64,000 nucleotides of DNA from an uncultured Oscillospiraceae bacterium. GTDB lineage: Bacteria; Bacillota; Clostridia; Oscillospirales; Acutalibacteraceae. Shown piece by piece: positions 15,672-23,398 of this stretch. The stretch spans positions 1 through 64,000 of the forward strand of contig UQGM01000003.1 of the NCBI GenBank assembly GCA_900540535.1, read 5' to 3'. The translations under genes were made by a program, and so were the position numbers. The notes under the pieces were generated by a model. The model made no database searches, was not told where the DNA came from, and saw only the letters and a list, made by a program, of their open reading frames with translations. Within the stretch, counting starts at the first letter, position 1, and every line of letters begins with the position of its first letter.

Positions 15672-18317
15672 ATGAGCTACAAGTATGTTTACCTGTTCAG
15701 CGAAGGTAACGGCACAATGAGAGAAATCCTCGGCGGTAAGGGCGCAAACCTTGCCGAGATGACAAATCTCGGTATGCCTGTTCCCCAGGGCTTCACTGTT
15801 TCTACAGAAGCTTGCACACGCTACTATGATGACGGAAAAGTTATCGCTTCCGACATCGAGGAGCAGATTTATGAATATCTCGGAAAGATGGAGGAAATCA
15901 ACGGTAAGAAGTTTGGCGATACAAAGAATCCCCTTCTTGTTTCCGTTCGTTCAGGTGCAAGAGCATCCATGCCCGGCATGATGGACACAATCCTTAACCT
16001 CGGTCTTAACGATGAGGTTGCTGCTGGTCTTATTGCAGGTAACCCCGATCCCAAGTTTGAAAGATTCGTTTACGACTCATATCGTCGTTTCATCCAGATG
16101 TTCTCTGACGTTGTTATGGAGCTTTCCAAGAAGCGTTTCGAAGAGATCATTGACGATGTTAAGGCTAAGAAGGGCGTAAAGAACGACATCGATCTTGATG
16201 TTAACGATATGAAAGAGCTCGTTAAGCTCTTCAAAGAGTTCTATAAGTCAGAGAAAGGTGAGGATTTCCCCACCGATCCCAAAACTCAGCTTATGGAAGC
16301 TATCAAGGCTGTTTTCCGTTCATGGGACAACCCCCGTGCAAACGTTTACCGCCGCATGAACGACATCCCCTATTCATGGGGTACTGCCGTTAACGTTCAG
16401 CCCATGGTTTTCGGTAACCTTAACGAGAATTCAGGTACAGGCGTTGCCTTCACACGTGACCCCGCTACTGGCGAAAAGGCTCTCTTCGGTGAGTACCTTA
16501 TCAACGCTCAGGGTGAAGACGTTGTTGCAGGCGTTCGTACTCCCTCCCCCATTGCAAAGCTTAAGGAGGATATGCCTGAGGTTTACAATCAGTTCGCAGA
16601 GATTGCTAACAGACTTGAGAACCACTACAAAGATATGCAGGATATGGAGTTCACTATCGAAAACGGTAAGCTCTATATGCTTCAGACAAGAAACGGTAAG
16701 AGAACAGCTGCTGCTGCTCTTAAGATCGCCGTTGACCTTGTTGACGAGGGCATGATCGACGAGGAAGAAGCAGTTCTTCGTGTTGAGCCCAAGCAGCTTG
16801 ACGCTCTTCTTCATCCTCAGTTCGATGCTAAAGCTCTTAAGGCTGCTACTCCCGTTGGAGCAGGTCTTGCTGCTTCTCCCGGAGCTGCTTGCGGTAAAGT
16901 TGTCTTCACAGCTGAAGACGCTAAAGAGTGGGCTGAAAAAGGCGAGAAGGTTGTTCTTGTTCGTCTTGAGACAAGCCCCGAAGACATCGAGGGTATGGCT
17001 GCCGCTCAGGGTATCCTGACAGTTCGCGGCGGTATGACTTCTCACGCTGCTGTTGTTGCTCGTGGTATGGGTACATGCTGCGTTTCCGGCTGCGGTGAAA
17101 TCACAATGCACGCTGATCAGAAGTACTTCGAGCTTGCTGGCAAGGAGTACCACGAGGGCGATTACATCTCCCTTGACGGTTCAACAGGTAAGATCTACGG
17201 TGAGGCTATCCCCACTGTTGAAGCTGAAATTTCCGGCGACTTCGGCCGCTTCATGGCTTGGGCTGACGAGAGAAGAGTTCTCAAAGTTCGCACCAACGCT
17301 GATAACCCCAGAGATACAGCTCAGGCTGTTCACTTCGGCGCAGAGGGCATCGGCCTTTGCCGTACAGAGCACATGTTCTTTGAAGGCGACAGAATCAAGG
17401 CTATCCGTGAGATGATCGTTTCAAAGACAGTTGAAGAGAGAGAAAAGGCTCTTGCTAAGATCCTTCCCCTTCAGCAGGGCGACTTCGAGGCTATGTACAG
17501 AGAGCTTGCTGGACGTCCCATGACAGTCCGCTTCCTCGATCCGCCTCTCCACGAGTTCGTTCCTCAGAAGGAAGAGGATATCGTTGAGCTTGCTGGCGAG
17601 ATGAACATCTCCGTTGACGAGCTTAAGGCAATTATCGAAGGCCTTCACGAGTTCAACCCCATGATGGGTCACAGAGGATGCCGTCTTGCAGTAACTTATC
17701 CTGAAATTGCTGCAATGCAGACAACAGCTGTTATCAAGGCTGCTATTGCTGTTAACGCTGAGCATCCTGAGTACAACATCGTTCCTGAGATCATGATTCC
17801 CCTTGTTGGCGAAATCAAAGAGCTCAAGTTCGTTAAGGATGTTGTTACTAAGACTGCTGATGCAATCATCGCTGACGCTGGCGTTGAGCTTTCATACAAA
17901 GTTGGTACAATGATTGAGATCCCCCGTGCAGCTCTTACAGCTGACGAGATCGCTCAGGAAGCAGAGTTCTTCAGCTTCGGTACTAACGACCTTACTCAGA
18001 TGACATTCGGCTTTAGCCGTGATGACGCTGGTAAGTTCCTTGACGCTTACTATGATAACAAGATCTACGAGTCAGATCCCTTCGCTAAGCTTGACCAGGT
18101 TGGCGTTGGCAAGCTCGTTAAGATGGCTGCTGAGCTTGGCCGCAAGACACGTCCCGACATTAAACTCGGAATCTGCGGTGAGCACGGCGGAGATCCCAGC
18201 TCTGTTGAGTTCTGCCACAACATTGGCCTCAACTATGTTTCCTGCTCACCTTATCGTGTGCCGATCGCACGTCTTGCTGCTGCACAGGCTGCTATCAAGG
18301 AAAAGAGAGCTAAATAA
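15672..18317 (+). CDS. ppdK: Pyruvate, phosphate dikinase
   Basis: Full-length PPDK (881 residues), which interconverts pyruvate, ATP and phosphate with PEP, AMP and PPi; in anaerobes it often runs glycolytically. The N-terminal ATP-grasp domain begins LFSEGNGTMREILGGKGANLAEM. The swivelling phosphohistidine domain has GGMTSHAAVVARGMG with catalytic His458. The C-terminal PEP/pyruvate barrel has RFLDPPLHEF, GTNDLTQM and GICGEHGG with catalytic Cys835. GGAGG precedes the ATG. Codon use is strikingly biased (many GCT, GTT, CTT and AAG codons compared with neighbours), as expected for a highly expressed central enzyme. It is monocistronic with its own promoter and terminator. Confidence 0.98.
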   Translation: MSYKYVYLFSEGNGTMREILGGKGANLAEMTNLGMPVPQGFTVSTEACTRYYDDGKVIASDIEEQIYEYLGKMEEINGKKFGDTKNPLLVSVRSGARASMPGMMDTILNLGLNDEVAAGLIAGNPDPKFERFVYDSYRRFIQMFSDVVMELSKKRFEEIIDDVKAKKGVKNDIDLDVNDMKELVKLFKEFYKSEKGEDFPTDPKTQLMEAIKAVFRSWDNPRANVYRRMNDIPYSWGTAVNVQPMVFGNLNENSGTGVAFTRDPATGEKALFGEYLINAQGEDVVAGVRTPSPIAKLKEDMPEVYNQFAEIANRLENHYKDMQDMEFTIENGKLYMLQTRNGKRTAAAALKIAVDLVDEGMIDEEEAVLRVEPKQLDALLHPQFDAKALKAATPVGAGLAASPGAACGKVVFTAEDAKEWAEKGEKVVLVRLETSPEDIEGMAAAQGILTVRGGMTSHAAVVARGMGTCCVSGCGEITMHADQKYFELAGKEYHEGDYISLDGSTGKIYGEAIPTVEAEISGDFGRFMAWADERRVLKVRTNADNPRDTAQAVHFGAEGIGLCRTEHMFFEGDRIKAIREMIVSKTVEEREKALAKILPLQQGDFEAMYRELAGRPMTVRFLDPPLHEFVPQKEEDIVELAGEMNISVDELKAIIEGLHEFNPMMGHRGCRLAVTYPEIAAMQTTAVIKAAIAVNAEHPEYNIVPEIMIPLVGEIKELKFVKDVVTKTADAIIADAGVELSYKVGTMIEIPRAALTADEIAQEAEFFSFGTNDLTQMTFGFSRDDAGKFLDAYYDNKIYESDPFAKLDQVGVGKLVKMAAELGRKTRPDIKLGICGEHGGDPSSVEFCHNIGLNYVSCSPYRVPIARLAAAQAAIKEKRAK

Positions 18318-18337
18318 GTTAATATTTAAGGTTTCTT

Positions 18338-18359
18338 AAATAAACTTACCTCCCGAAGC
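18338..18359 (+). repeat. Direct repeat copy 1 (terminator-associated)
   Basis: A 22-nt sequence that recurs at 19298-19319 with 20 of 22 bases identical. It covers the left part of the ppdK terminator, and the two copies bracket two small unknown genes. Confidence 0.75.
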
Positions 18360-18381
18360 TTCGGCTTCGGGAGTTTTTTTT
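18350..18381 (+). terminator. Rho-independent terminator of ppdK
   Basis: Perfect stem CTCCCGAAGC/GCTTCGGGAG with a TTCG tetraloop and eight Ts. Confidence 0.95.
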
Positions 18382-18518
18382 GCTTTTGATATAGATAATA
18401 ATAAATATGTGACAAAAATCTTCTACAAATATAATAATTTTATTTGTGTTATTTGTGAATATCCTTATTATTTTTTTCATGATATTATTAATACACATTA
18501 AAAAACAGGAGGGTTATT

Positions 18519-18659
18519 ATGAAACACTTAAAAAACACGTTTATGACATTGTTGATTATTTTTACATATATGGAATACTTTATTAGCATGTCTATCCCTG
18601 TATCCAGTCCAAAGAAAACTACCATAGAAATGGTTCTAAGTATTAAATCAGATGCTTAA
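18519..18659 (+). CDS. 46-residue small hydrophobic protein
   Basis: A short ORF, MKHLKNTFMTLLIIFTYMEY..., preceded by AGGAGG 6 nt before the ATG. It has a basic start and a hydrophobic core at about residues 8-29, then a polar tail ending IKSDA. It could be a small membrane protein or a short secreted peptide with a signal-like region. It lies 58 nt upstream of the 18718 gene with no terminator between, so the two are probably co-transcribed. The strong ribosome binding site is the main support; no family is recognised. Confidence 0.55.
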   Translation: MKHLKNTFMTLLIIFTYMEYFISMSIPVSSPKKTTIEMVLSIKSDA

Positions 18660-18717
18660 GATAAACCTTTTCACAACGAAGTTACCTTTTCGGAATAAAT
18701 TATAGGAGGAAACTAAT

Positions 18718-19296
18718 ATGAGCAAAACTAAAAAAATTATTATATCTGTAGTTGCGGCAATTATTGTAATGTTGGGAGCATATGTTGCATATATTTTTTC
18801 AACAACCTATTCTTATGATCAAGCTTTAAATTACTGCCTCAAACATACACAAATTGGTGCAACAGAATTCTATTTCTGCAGTCGTGACGGATATCACTAT
18901 TTTTTAGCTGAAGGAAACAAAGATGACCGTCAGGAACTTTTCAGGTTTGAACAGGAGGGAATGTTAGCTTTCAACAGATACCGAACAGCAGGTGGAGATG
19001 TGGGTGATGATACGACCGTAGGTTCATTTTTATACTTTTCGAAGGATGAAAATGGTAAGAACTCTTCCATCAAAAATTACACCTTCTATTCCACAAGCGA
19101 TAAAATGATTAACAAATGCGTATATACTATAAGCATAAACGGTGTAGATAAAGAGTATACTAAAGGCCTCAGCGACAAGTTTGTTTTTACAATTAACGAT
19201 ATAGGCATAAAAGATGGACTTCAAAGAGAACTTGAAAAAATAACTTTTTACCATGATGACACAGTAGTACAGGAATACTTTATACCTGTCGAATGA
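18718..19296 (+). CDS. Membrane-anchored protein of unknown function
   Basis: A 192-residue protein. The N-terminal anchor or uncleaved signal (KKIIISVVAAIIVMLGAYVAYIF, about residues 5-28) is followed by a soluble domain rich in Tyr, Phe and Lys, predicted to lie outside the cell. AGGAGG is 7 nt before the ATG. I do not recognise the domain. Base composition is noticeably more AT-rich than in ppdK. Its stop codon abuts the second copy of a 22-nt repeat that also occurs at the ppdK terminator, consistent with arrival of this two-gene segment by insertion or recombination. Confidence 0.7.
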   Translation: MSKTKKIIISVVAAIIVMLGAYVAYIFSTTYSYDQALNYCLKHTQIGATEFYFCSRDGYHYFLAEGNKDDRQELFRFEQEGMLAFNRYRTAGGDVGDDTTVGSFLYFSKDENGKNSSIKNYTFYSTSDKMINKCVYTISINGVDKEYTKGLSDKFVFTINDIGIKDGLQRELEKITFYHDDTVVQEYFIPVE

Positions 19297-19297
19297 T

Positions 19298-19319
19298 AAA
19301 TGAACTTACCACCCGAAGC
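19298..19319 (+). repeat. Direct repeat copy 2 (terminator-associated)
   Basis: Matches 18338-18359 at 20 of 22 positions. It begins 2 nt after the stop of the 18718-19296 gene and runs into its terminator. Confidence 0.75.
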
Positions 19320-19340
19320 CAAAGCTTCGGGTGGTTTTTG
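19309..19340 (+). terminator. Rho-independent terminator
   Basis: Stem CCACCCGAAGC/GCTTCGGGTGG, loop CAAA, T-run. The stem core is the same as in the ppdK terminator. Confidence 0.93.
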
Positions 19341-19447
19341 TTTTACCGCATTTTAGCTCCATTAAAACACATGCAAATTCCGACTGCAAAAACGACTGTG
19401 ATATTTTATAATAATCTCAAAATAGAATAACCCTTCTCTTTTTTCAA

Positions 19448-19488
19448 TGTGATTTAGTCACAGTAATTTTAAATTTATATGATATAAT
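19448..19488 (+). promoter_or_regulatory. Promoter region of the ccdA operon with palindrome
   Basis: TATAAT at 19483-19488. TGTGA-TTTAG-TCACA at 19448-19462 is a 5-bp-arm inverted repeat reaching the -35 zone, possibly a CRP/FNR-superfamily-type operator. The spacer is 5 nt, not the classic 6. Confidence 0.4.
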
Positions 19489-19557
19489 AAAACAAAATTT
19501 ATAACCGGATTCAGCTATTATTTCAGAAAAACAATTGCAATTAAACAAGGAGAAACT

Positions 19558-20220
19558 ATGCAGTACTTTATTTCGTTTTTGGAAGGAATTGTAACATTTA
19601 TATCCCCATGTCTTCTGCCTATGCTGCCCATATACATTTCTTATTTTGCAGGGGGCAAAGAGCAAAACAGCAGAACCACCCTTAAAAATGCACTGGGCTT
19701 TGTGCTGGGCTTTACTGCTGTATTTGTAGCTTTAGGTGCTCTGGCCGGCACTTTGGGCAGCTTCCTGAAAGAGTACCAGACTGTCGTAAACATCGTAACC
19801 GGCGCAGTGGTAATATTCTTTGGACTGCATTTTCTCGGAATTTTTCAGCTCAGTATATTCAAAGGCTTCAAAAGCTCAGGAATCAATAAAGAGCTGGGAT
19901 TTTTCTCAGCAATGGTTTTCGGTATAATATTTTCCATCGGCTGGACCCCATGTGTAGGTGCTTTCCTTGGTTCGGCGCTGATGATGGCTTCCCAGCAGGG
20001 TGAAACTCTTATGGGCATCATAATGCTTCTGTGCTATTCCCTGGGACTTGGCATCCCCTTCGTGGTGAGCGCCATACTCATAGACAAACTTAAAACAGTA
20101 TTCGGATTTATCAAAAAGCACTACAATGTAATAAATAAAATATGCGGTATTCTTTTAATTGCGGTAGGTCTGTTTATGATGACGGGACTGCTGGGAAGGG
20201 TTCTCAGCATTCTGGGATAA
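19558..20220 (+). CDS. ccdA: CcdA-type thiol:disulfide transport membrane protein
   Basis: CcdA/DsbD-beta family: six membrane helices carrying two reactive cysteines, in SPCLLPMLPIYISYF (helix 1) and GWTPCVGAFLGSAL (helix 4). It moves reducing equivalents from cytoplasmic thioredoxin across the membrane to extracytoplasmic thiol proteins. The next gene, 12 nt downstream, encodes a membrane-anchored TlpA-like thioredoxin, its natural acceptor, and a cytoplasmic thioredoxin follows. AAGGAG precedes the ATG. Residues PCVGA and the paired Pro-Cys motifs are intact, so it should be functional. A role in cytochrome c maturation is unlikely without c-type cytochrome genes nearby; general extracytoplasmic reduction is more likely. 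Confidence 0.93.
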   Translation: MQYFISFLEGIVTFISPCLLPMLPIYISYFAGGKEQNSRTTLKNALGFVLGFTAVFVALGALAGTLGSFLKEYQTVVNIVTGAVVIFFGLHFLGIFQLSIFKGFKSSGINKELGFFSAMVFGIIFSIGWTPCVGAFLGSALMMASQQGETLMGIIMLLCYSLGLGIPFVVSAILIDKLKTVFGFIKKHYNVINKICGILLIAVGLFMMTGLLGRVLSILG

Positions 20221-20232
20221 GGAGATGAAGAA

Positions 20233-20805
20233 ATGAATAAAAAAATTAAATTTATTGTAATCACCGCCGTGGCAATAGCAGTATTTGCAGGCATTTATTT
20301 TCTGTACGGAATATTAAAGGAAAATTACGCACCGGAACAATTTTCGAATAATTCTCAAAATTCATCTCAAACTGATAACGAGGGAAACAGCGATTACAAA
20401 GCCCCGGATTTCACAGTGTTCGATGAAGAAGGCAACGAGGTAAAACTCAGCGACTATGCCGGAAAACCCGTTGTTATCAATTTTTGGGCATCATGGTGCC
20501 ATTATTGTAAAGTAGAGATGCCCGATTTTAACGAAGCCTATCACAATAATCCCGATATCCAGTTTTTAATGATAAACGTAACCGACGGCCGCCAGGAAAC
20601 AATGAATTCAGCCAAGGAGTTTTTGGAAAAGGGTAACTATGATTTTCCTGTATTTTACGACAAAAATCTCAATGCGGCGTCCACTTACGGAGCCTCAGGT
20701 CTGCCCATGACATTTTTTGTTGACAAAAACGGTAATCTCGTCACTTATGCAGGCGGCATGCTTACTGCCGAAAACCTTGCCAAAGGCATTGAGATGATAA
20801 AATAA
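20233..20805 (+). CDS. Membrane-anchored TlpA/ResA-like thioredoxin-fold protein
   Basis: N-terminal signal-anchor (about residues 5-27), a Ser/Asn-rich linker, then an AhpC/TSA-Redoxin domain with active site WASWCHYCKVEM (CxxC) and the cis-Pro loop GLPMTFFVDKNG. It is predicted to lie outside the cell, anchored to the membrane, and to be re-reduced by the CcdA protein encoded directly upstream. The ribosome binding site AAGGAGATGAAG spans the intergenic gap. Partners could be secreted proteins with disulfides or reactive thiols. The dipeptide HY within CxxC differs from ResA (EP) and classical thioredoxin (GP), so redox potential cannot be predicted safely. Confidence 0.92.
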   Translation: MNKKIKFIVITAVAIAVFAGIYFLYGILKENYAPEQFSNNSQNSSQTDNEGNSDYKAPDFTVFDEEGNEVKLSDYAGKPVVINFWASWCHYCKVEMPDFNEAYHNNPDIQFLMINVTDGRQETMNSAKEFLEKGNYDFPVFYDKNLNAASTYGASGLPMTFFVDKNGNLVTYAGGMLTAENLAKGIEMIK

Positions 20806-20904
20806 AGCTTATGTGACAATATCAATGAAAACAAAAGGGAAATGAACTATACTGTAACCACAGAGCAGAAAGCATCTGTTATATAAATTAAAGGAGTGTT
20901 ACAA

Positions 20905-21213
20905 ATGTCTGTTATAAAAATTGATAAAAATAATTTCGAGAACGAAGTGTTAAAAAGCGATAAAAAGGTACTACTGGATTTCTACGCTGATTGGTGCGGT
21001 CCGTGCCGAGTGGTAGGTCCCATTGTAGAGGAAATCGCAAATGAACATCCTGAATACAAAGTGTGCAAAATCAATGTAGATGAGCAGCCCGAGCTGGCTT
21101 CCTCATTCCAGGTAATGAGTATCCCCTCACTTTTTGTAATGGAAAACGGAAAGGTAGTAAACCATTCAATGGGAGCAAAACCAAAGGCACAAATTCTCAA
21201 TATGCTCGCCTGA
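20905..21213 (+). CDS. trxA: Thioredoxin
   Basis: Cytoplasmic thioredoxin of 102 residues with active site DWCGPC, the buried DFYADW strand and the cis-Pro loop MSIPSLFVMENG. The ATG at 20905 has AAGGAG 8 nt upstream. It follows ccdA and the TlpA-like gene by 99 nt and ends in a terminator, so it probably belongs to the same redox unit: TrxB reduces TrxA with NADPH, and TrxA feeds CcdA. The length is normal. Confidence 0.95.
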   Translation: MSVIKIDKNNFENEVLKSDKKVLLDFYADWCGPCRVVGPIVEEIANEHPEYKVCKINVDEQPELASSFQVMSIPSLFVMENGKVVNHSMGAKPKAQILNMLA

Positions 21214-21223
21214 TATACCAAAC

Positions 21224-21254
21224 GCCGCAGGAAAACTCCTGCGGCTTGTTTTTT
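21224..21254 (+). terminator. Rho-independent terminator
   Basis: Perfect stem GCCGCAGGA/TCCTGCGGC with loop AAAC and a T-run, downstream of trxA. Confidence 0.92.
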
Positions 21255-21298
21255 AATATTTCCTCAGCATATAACACTTTTAATGCCCGCTGAATATT

Positions 21299-21333
21299 TA
21301 TACCTTGGCATATAAAGAGATAAGGTATATAAT
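21299..21333 (+). promoter_or_regulatory. Promoter with overlapping inverted repeat, NifX-like gene
   Basis: TTGGCA (21305-21310), 17-nt spacer, TATAAT (21328-21333). Arms TATACCTT (21299-21306) and AAGGTATA (21322-21329) overlap both boxes, a plausible operator. The leader is nearly 100 nt long. Confidence 0.65.
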
Positions 21334-21429
21334 AAATTTTAACGTCAAATAAGTATGCCTTAAAATTTATGTACTTTGATTACTGGCATACAAACATAAA
21401 ATTAAAATTCATAAAGGGAGTTTTAGTCT

Positions 21430-21831
21430 ATGAAAATAGCAGTAACTTACGAAAACGGAAACATTTTTCAGCATTTCGGCCACACAGAACAGTTTAAAAT
21501 ATACGAAACCGAAAACAACGCCGTAGTTAATTCATTTATCCTTGACACAAACGGAAGCGGACACGGCGCCCTTGCCGGATTTCTTAAAGCGAACGGCGTA
21601 AATGTGCTCATCTGCGGCGGCATAGGCGGCGGAGCTCAAACAGCTCTTGCCAATGCCGGAATCAGACTTTTCGGCGGAGCTCAGGGCAGCGCCGATGAAG
21701 CCGTAAACGCTTTTCTTGCAGGAAAACTGATTTTCAACCCCAATGTAATGTGCAGCCATCACAGCCACGAACACGCAGAGGGCGGACACACCTGCGGAGA
21801 CCACGGCTGCGGAAAAAACAGCTGCAAATAA
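21430..21831 (+). CDS. NifX/NafY-fold protein with Cys/His-rich tail
   Basis: Dinitrogenase iron-molybdenum cofactor-type domain (the NifB-C/NifX/NafY fold, PF02579-like): MKIAVTYENGNIFQHFGHTEQFKIYE, then ICGGIGGGAQTALANAGI, and LFGGAQGSADEAVNAFLAG. In genomes without nitrogenase these small proteins are uncharacterised. The last about 28 residues are rich in metal ligands (CSHHSHEHAEGGHTC..HGCGKNSC), which suggests metal or cluster binding. Its position between trxA and trxB suggests a redox link. It has its own promoter. No nif genes are in the window, so nitrogen fixation is not implied. Confidence 0.88.
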   Translation: MKIAVTYENGNIFQHFGHTEQFKIYETENNAVVNSFILDTNGSGHGALAGFLKANGVNVLICGGIGGGAQTALANAGIRLFGGAQGSADEAVNAFLAGKLIFNPNVMCSHHSHEHAEGGHTCGDHGCGKNSCK

Positions 21832-21911
21832 ATATTAAGTGACATCATCACAGACAAAAAAGCTTTTTTCGGGTATATTATCAATAAGAAATCCGAAAGG
21901 AGCTTTTTGTT

Positions 21912-22832
21912 ATGGAAAATAAAATTTACGATACAATTATAATAGGCGGAGGCCCCGCAGGATATACGGCTGCTTTATATGCAGTTCGGGCAGGTCTTGA
22001 CACCCTTGTGCTGGAAAAATTTTCAGCCGGCGGTCAGATGACCCAGACTCAGCAAATAGACAACTACCCCGGCTATGAAGAAGGCATAGACGGCTTCACC
22101 TTAGGATATAAAATGCAGCAGAGTGCCGAACGCTTCGGTTCAAAAACCATACAGACGGAGGTTTTGTCTGCCGATTTAAAGGCATCGCCTAAAAAAGTGA
22201 CCACGGATATGGGCGATTTCTTTGCAAAGACCGTAATCATAGCTACGGGAGCAGATCACAGGCACTTAGGCATTGAAGACGAGGAAAAACTCATTGGTAA
22301 GGGCGTAGCTTACTGCGCAGCCTGCGACGGCATGATGTACAGAGGGAAAATTGTCGCAGTTGTAGGCGGAGGCAATTCCGCCGCAGCAGATGCCCTTTTG
22401 CTCTCTAAAATCTGCGAAAAAGTATATGTAATTCACCGCCGTGATACCATGAGGGCAACCAAGATATATCACGATCCGCTGATGAAAGAAAAAAACATTG
22501 AGTTCAAATGGAACTCACAGGTGGATAAACTTCTCTATGACGAAAAAATCAAGGGAGTCGTGCTTAAAAACAAAGACGGCAGTACACAGGAAATAAGCCT
22601 TGACGGTTTATTCGTCAGTATAGGCAGAAATCCTGCCACCGAACTATTCAGAGAACAGCTGGAGCTGGACTCTTCAGGCTACATTGTCGCCGATGAGAGT
22701 ACCAAAACAAATTTGCCGGGAGTATTTGCCGTAGGCGATGTAAGGACAAAAGCGGTGCGTCAGATTATAACGGCCGCAGCGGACGGCGCAGTTGCCGCTC
22801 ATTTTGCCGAAGAATTTATTGCTAACAGTTAA
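21912..22832 (+). CDS. trxB: Thioredoxin reductase
   Basis: Low-molecular-weight FAD/NADPH thioredoxin reductase (306 residues). FAD-binding IIGGGPAGYTAALYA at the N-terminus, redox motif CAACDG (the common form is CATCDG) at about residue 138, NAD(P)-binding VVGGGNSAAADALLL, and the C-terminal FAD motif GVFAVGDVRTK. The variation inside CxxC changes only the second middle residue and should not abolish activity. GAAAGGAG lies upstream of the ATG. It is encoded close to trxA, the TlpA-like protein and ccdA, giving a complete electron chain from NADPH to extracytoplasmic thiols. A terminator follows. Confidence 0.95.
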   Translation: MENKIYDTIIIGGGPAGYTAALYAVRAGLDTLVLEKFSAGGQMTQTQQIDNYPGYEEGIDGFTLGYKMQQSAERFGSKTIQTEVLSADLKASPKKVTTDMGDFFAKTVIIATGADHRHLGIEDEEKLIGKGVAYCAACDGMMYRGKIVAVVGGGNSAAADALLLSKICEKVYVIHRRDTMRATKIYHDPLMKEKNIEFKWNSQVDKLLYDEKIKGVVLKNKDGSTQEISLDGLFVSIGRNPATELFREQLELDSSGYIVADESTKTNLPGVFAVGDVRTKAVRQIITAAADGAVAAHFAEEFIANS

Positions 22833-22851
22833 AATTTAAAAGTAAGACACG

Positions 22852-22880
22852 AAAGGCACTGCAAAAGCAGTGCCTTTTTT
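22852..22880 (+). terminator. Rho-independent terminator
   Basis: Perfect 11-bp stem AAAGGCACTGC/GCAGTGCCTTT with an AAAA loop and T-run, after trxB. Confidence 0.93.
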
Positions 22881-23398
22881 CATTGTATAAACTGTAAATG
22901 AGAACCGAAAATTATTTGTCCACTCATGGGTTAATTTCTTCACAGAAGGATTTATATCCGTTTTTCCGTCTTTTGCAAATATTAACTTGTATATTTTTTA
23001 CTTATTTCAGAAAAATAATCTAATCAAAACTTATGAAATGTTATTTGTTAATTGGTTATAAGTTATAGATAAAATTGCTTTAAGAGGTCTTTTTTGCTTT
23101 GTATCAATCTTATGCTGTTTAGTTGCTCATCCACTAATATTTTGTTATTTAAAATATAATAGCAAAAATTTTCTCATTTTTCACTGTATGCAATATAATT
23201 TTTGGAAATATTCTGACTGCTGCCTCGAAGAAATTAACGTATTTGTGCAGGTTTCCTTTTATTTTTTATCAATTATTAACATTGACATATACGTCACAAA
23301 TGGTAGGATTATTATATCAGAACTAAAATTTGCTTTTAAAAATTTTAGGGATTTTTGATCGAATCTTATGTGCCCTTACGGCAGAAAGGAAGATATTT
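22881..23398 (+). promoter_or_regulatory. Long AT-rich upstream region of the sialic acid operon
   Basis: About 500 nt without a convincing gene. A TTGACA at 23282-23287 with TAGGAT 16 nt downstream (23304-23309) is the best promoter candidate. The length of the region leaves room for catabolite or specific regulator sites, but no clear palindrome was found. Confidence 0.45.

Noticed and set aside
16431..17153. A 240-codon open frame on the minus strand inside ppdK
   Set aside because: It is the antisense shadow of a highly codon-biased gene; low-complexity Ser/Asn/Leu composition, no ribosome binding site, no recognisable domain.
21430..21831. Evidence for nitrogen fixation
   Set aside because: NifX-fold proteins are widespread in non-fixing anaerobes, and no nif structural or cofactor genes are present.
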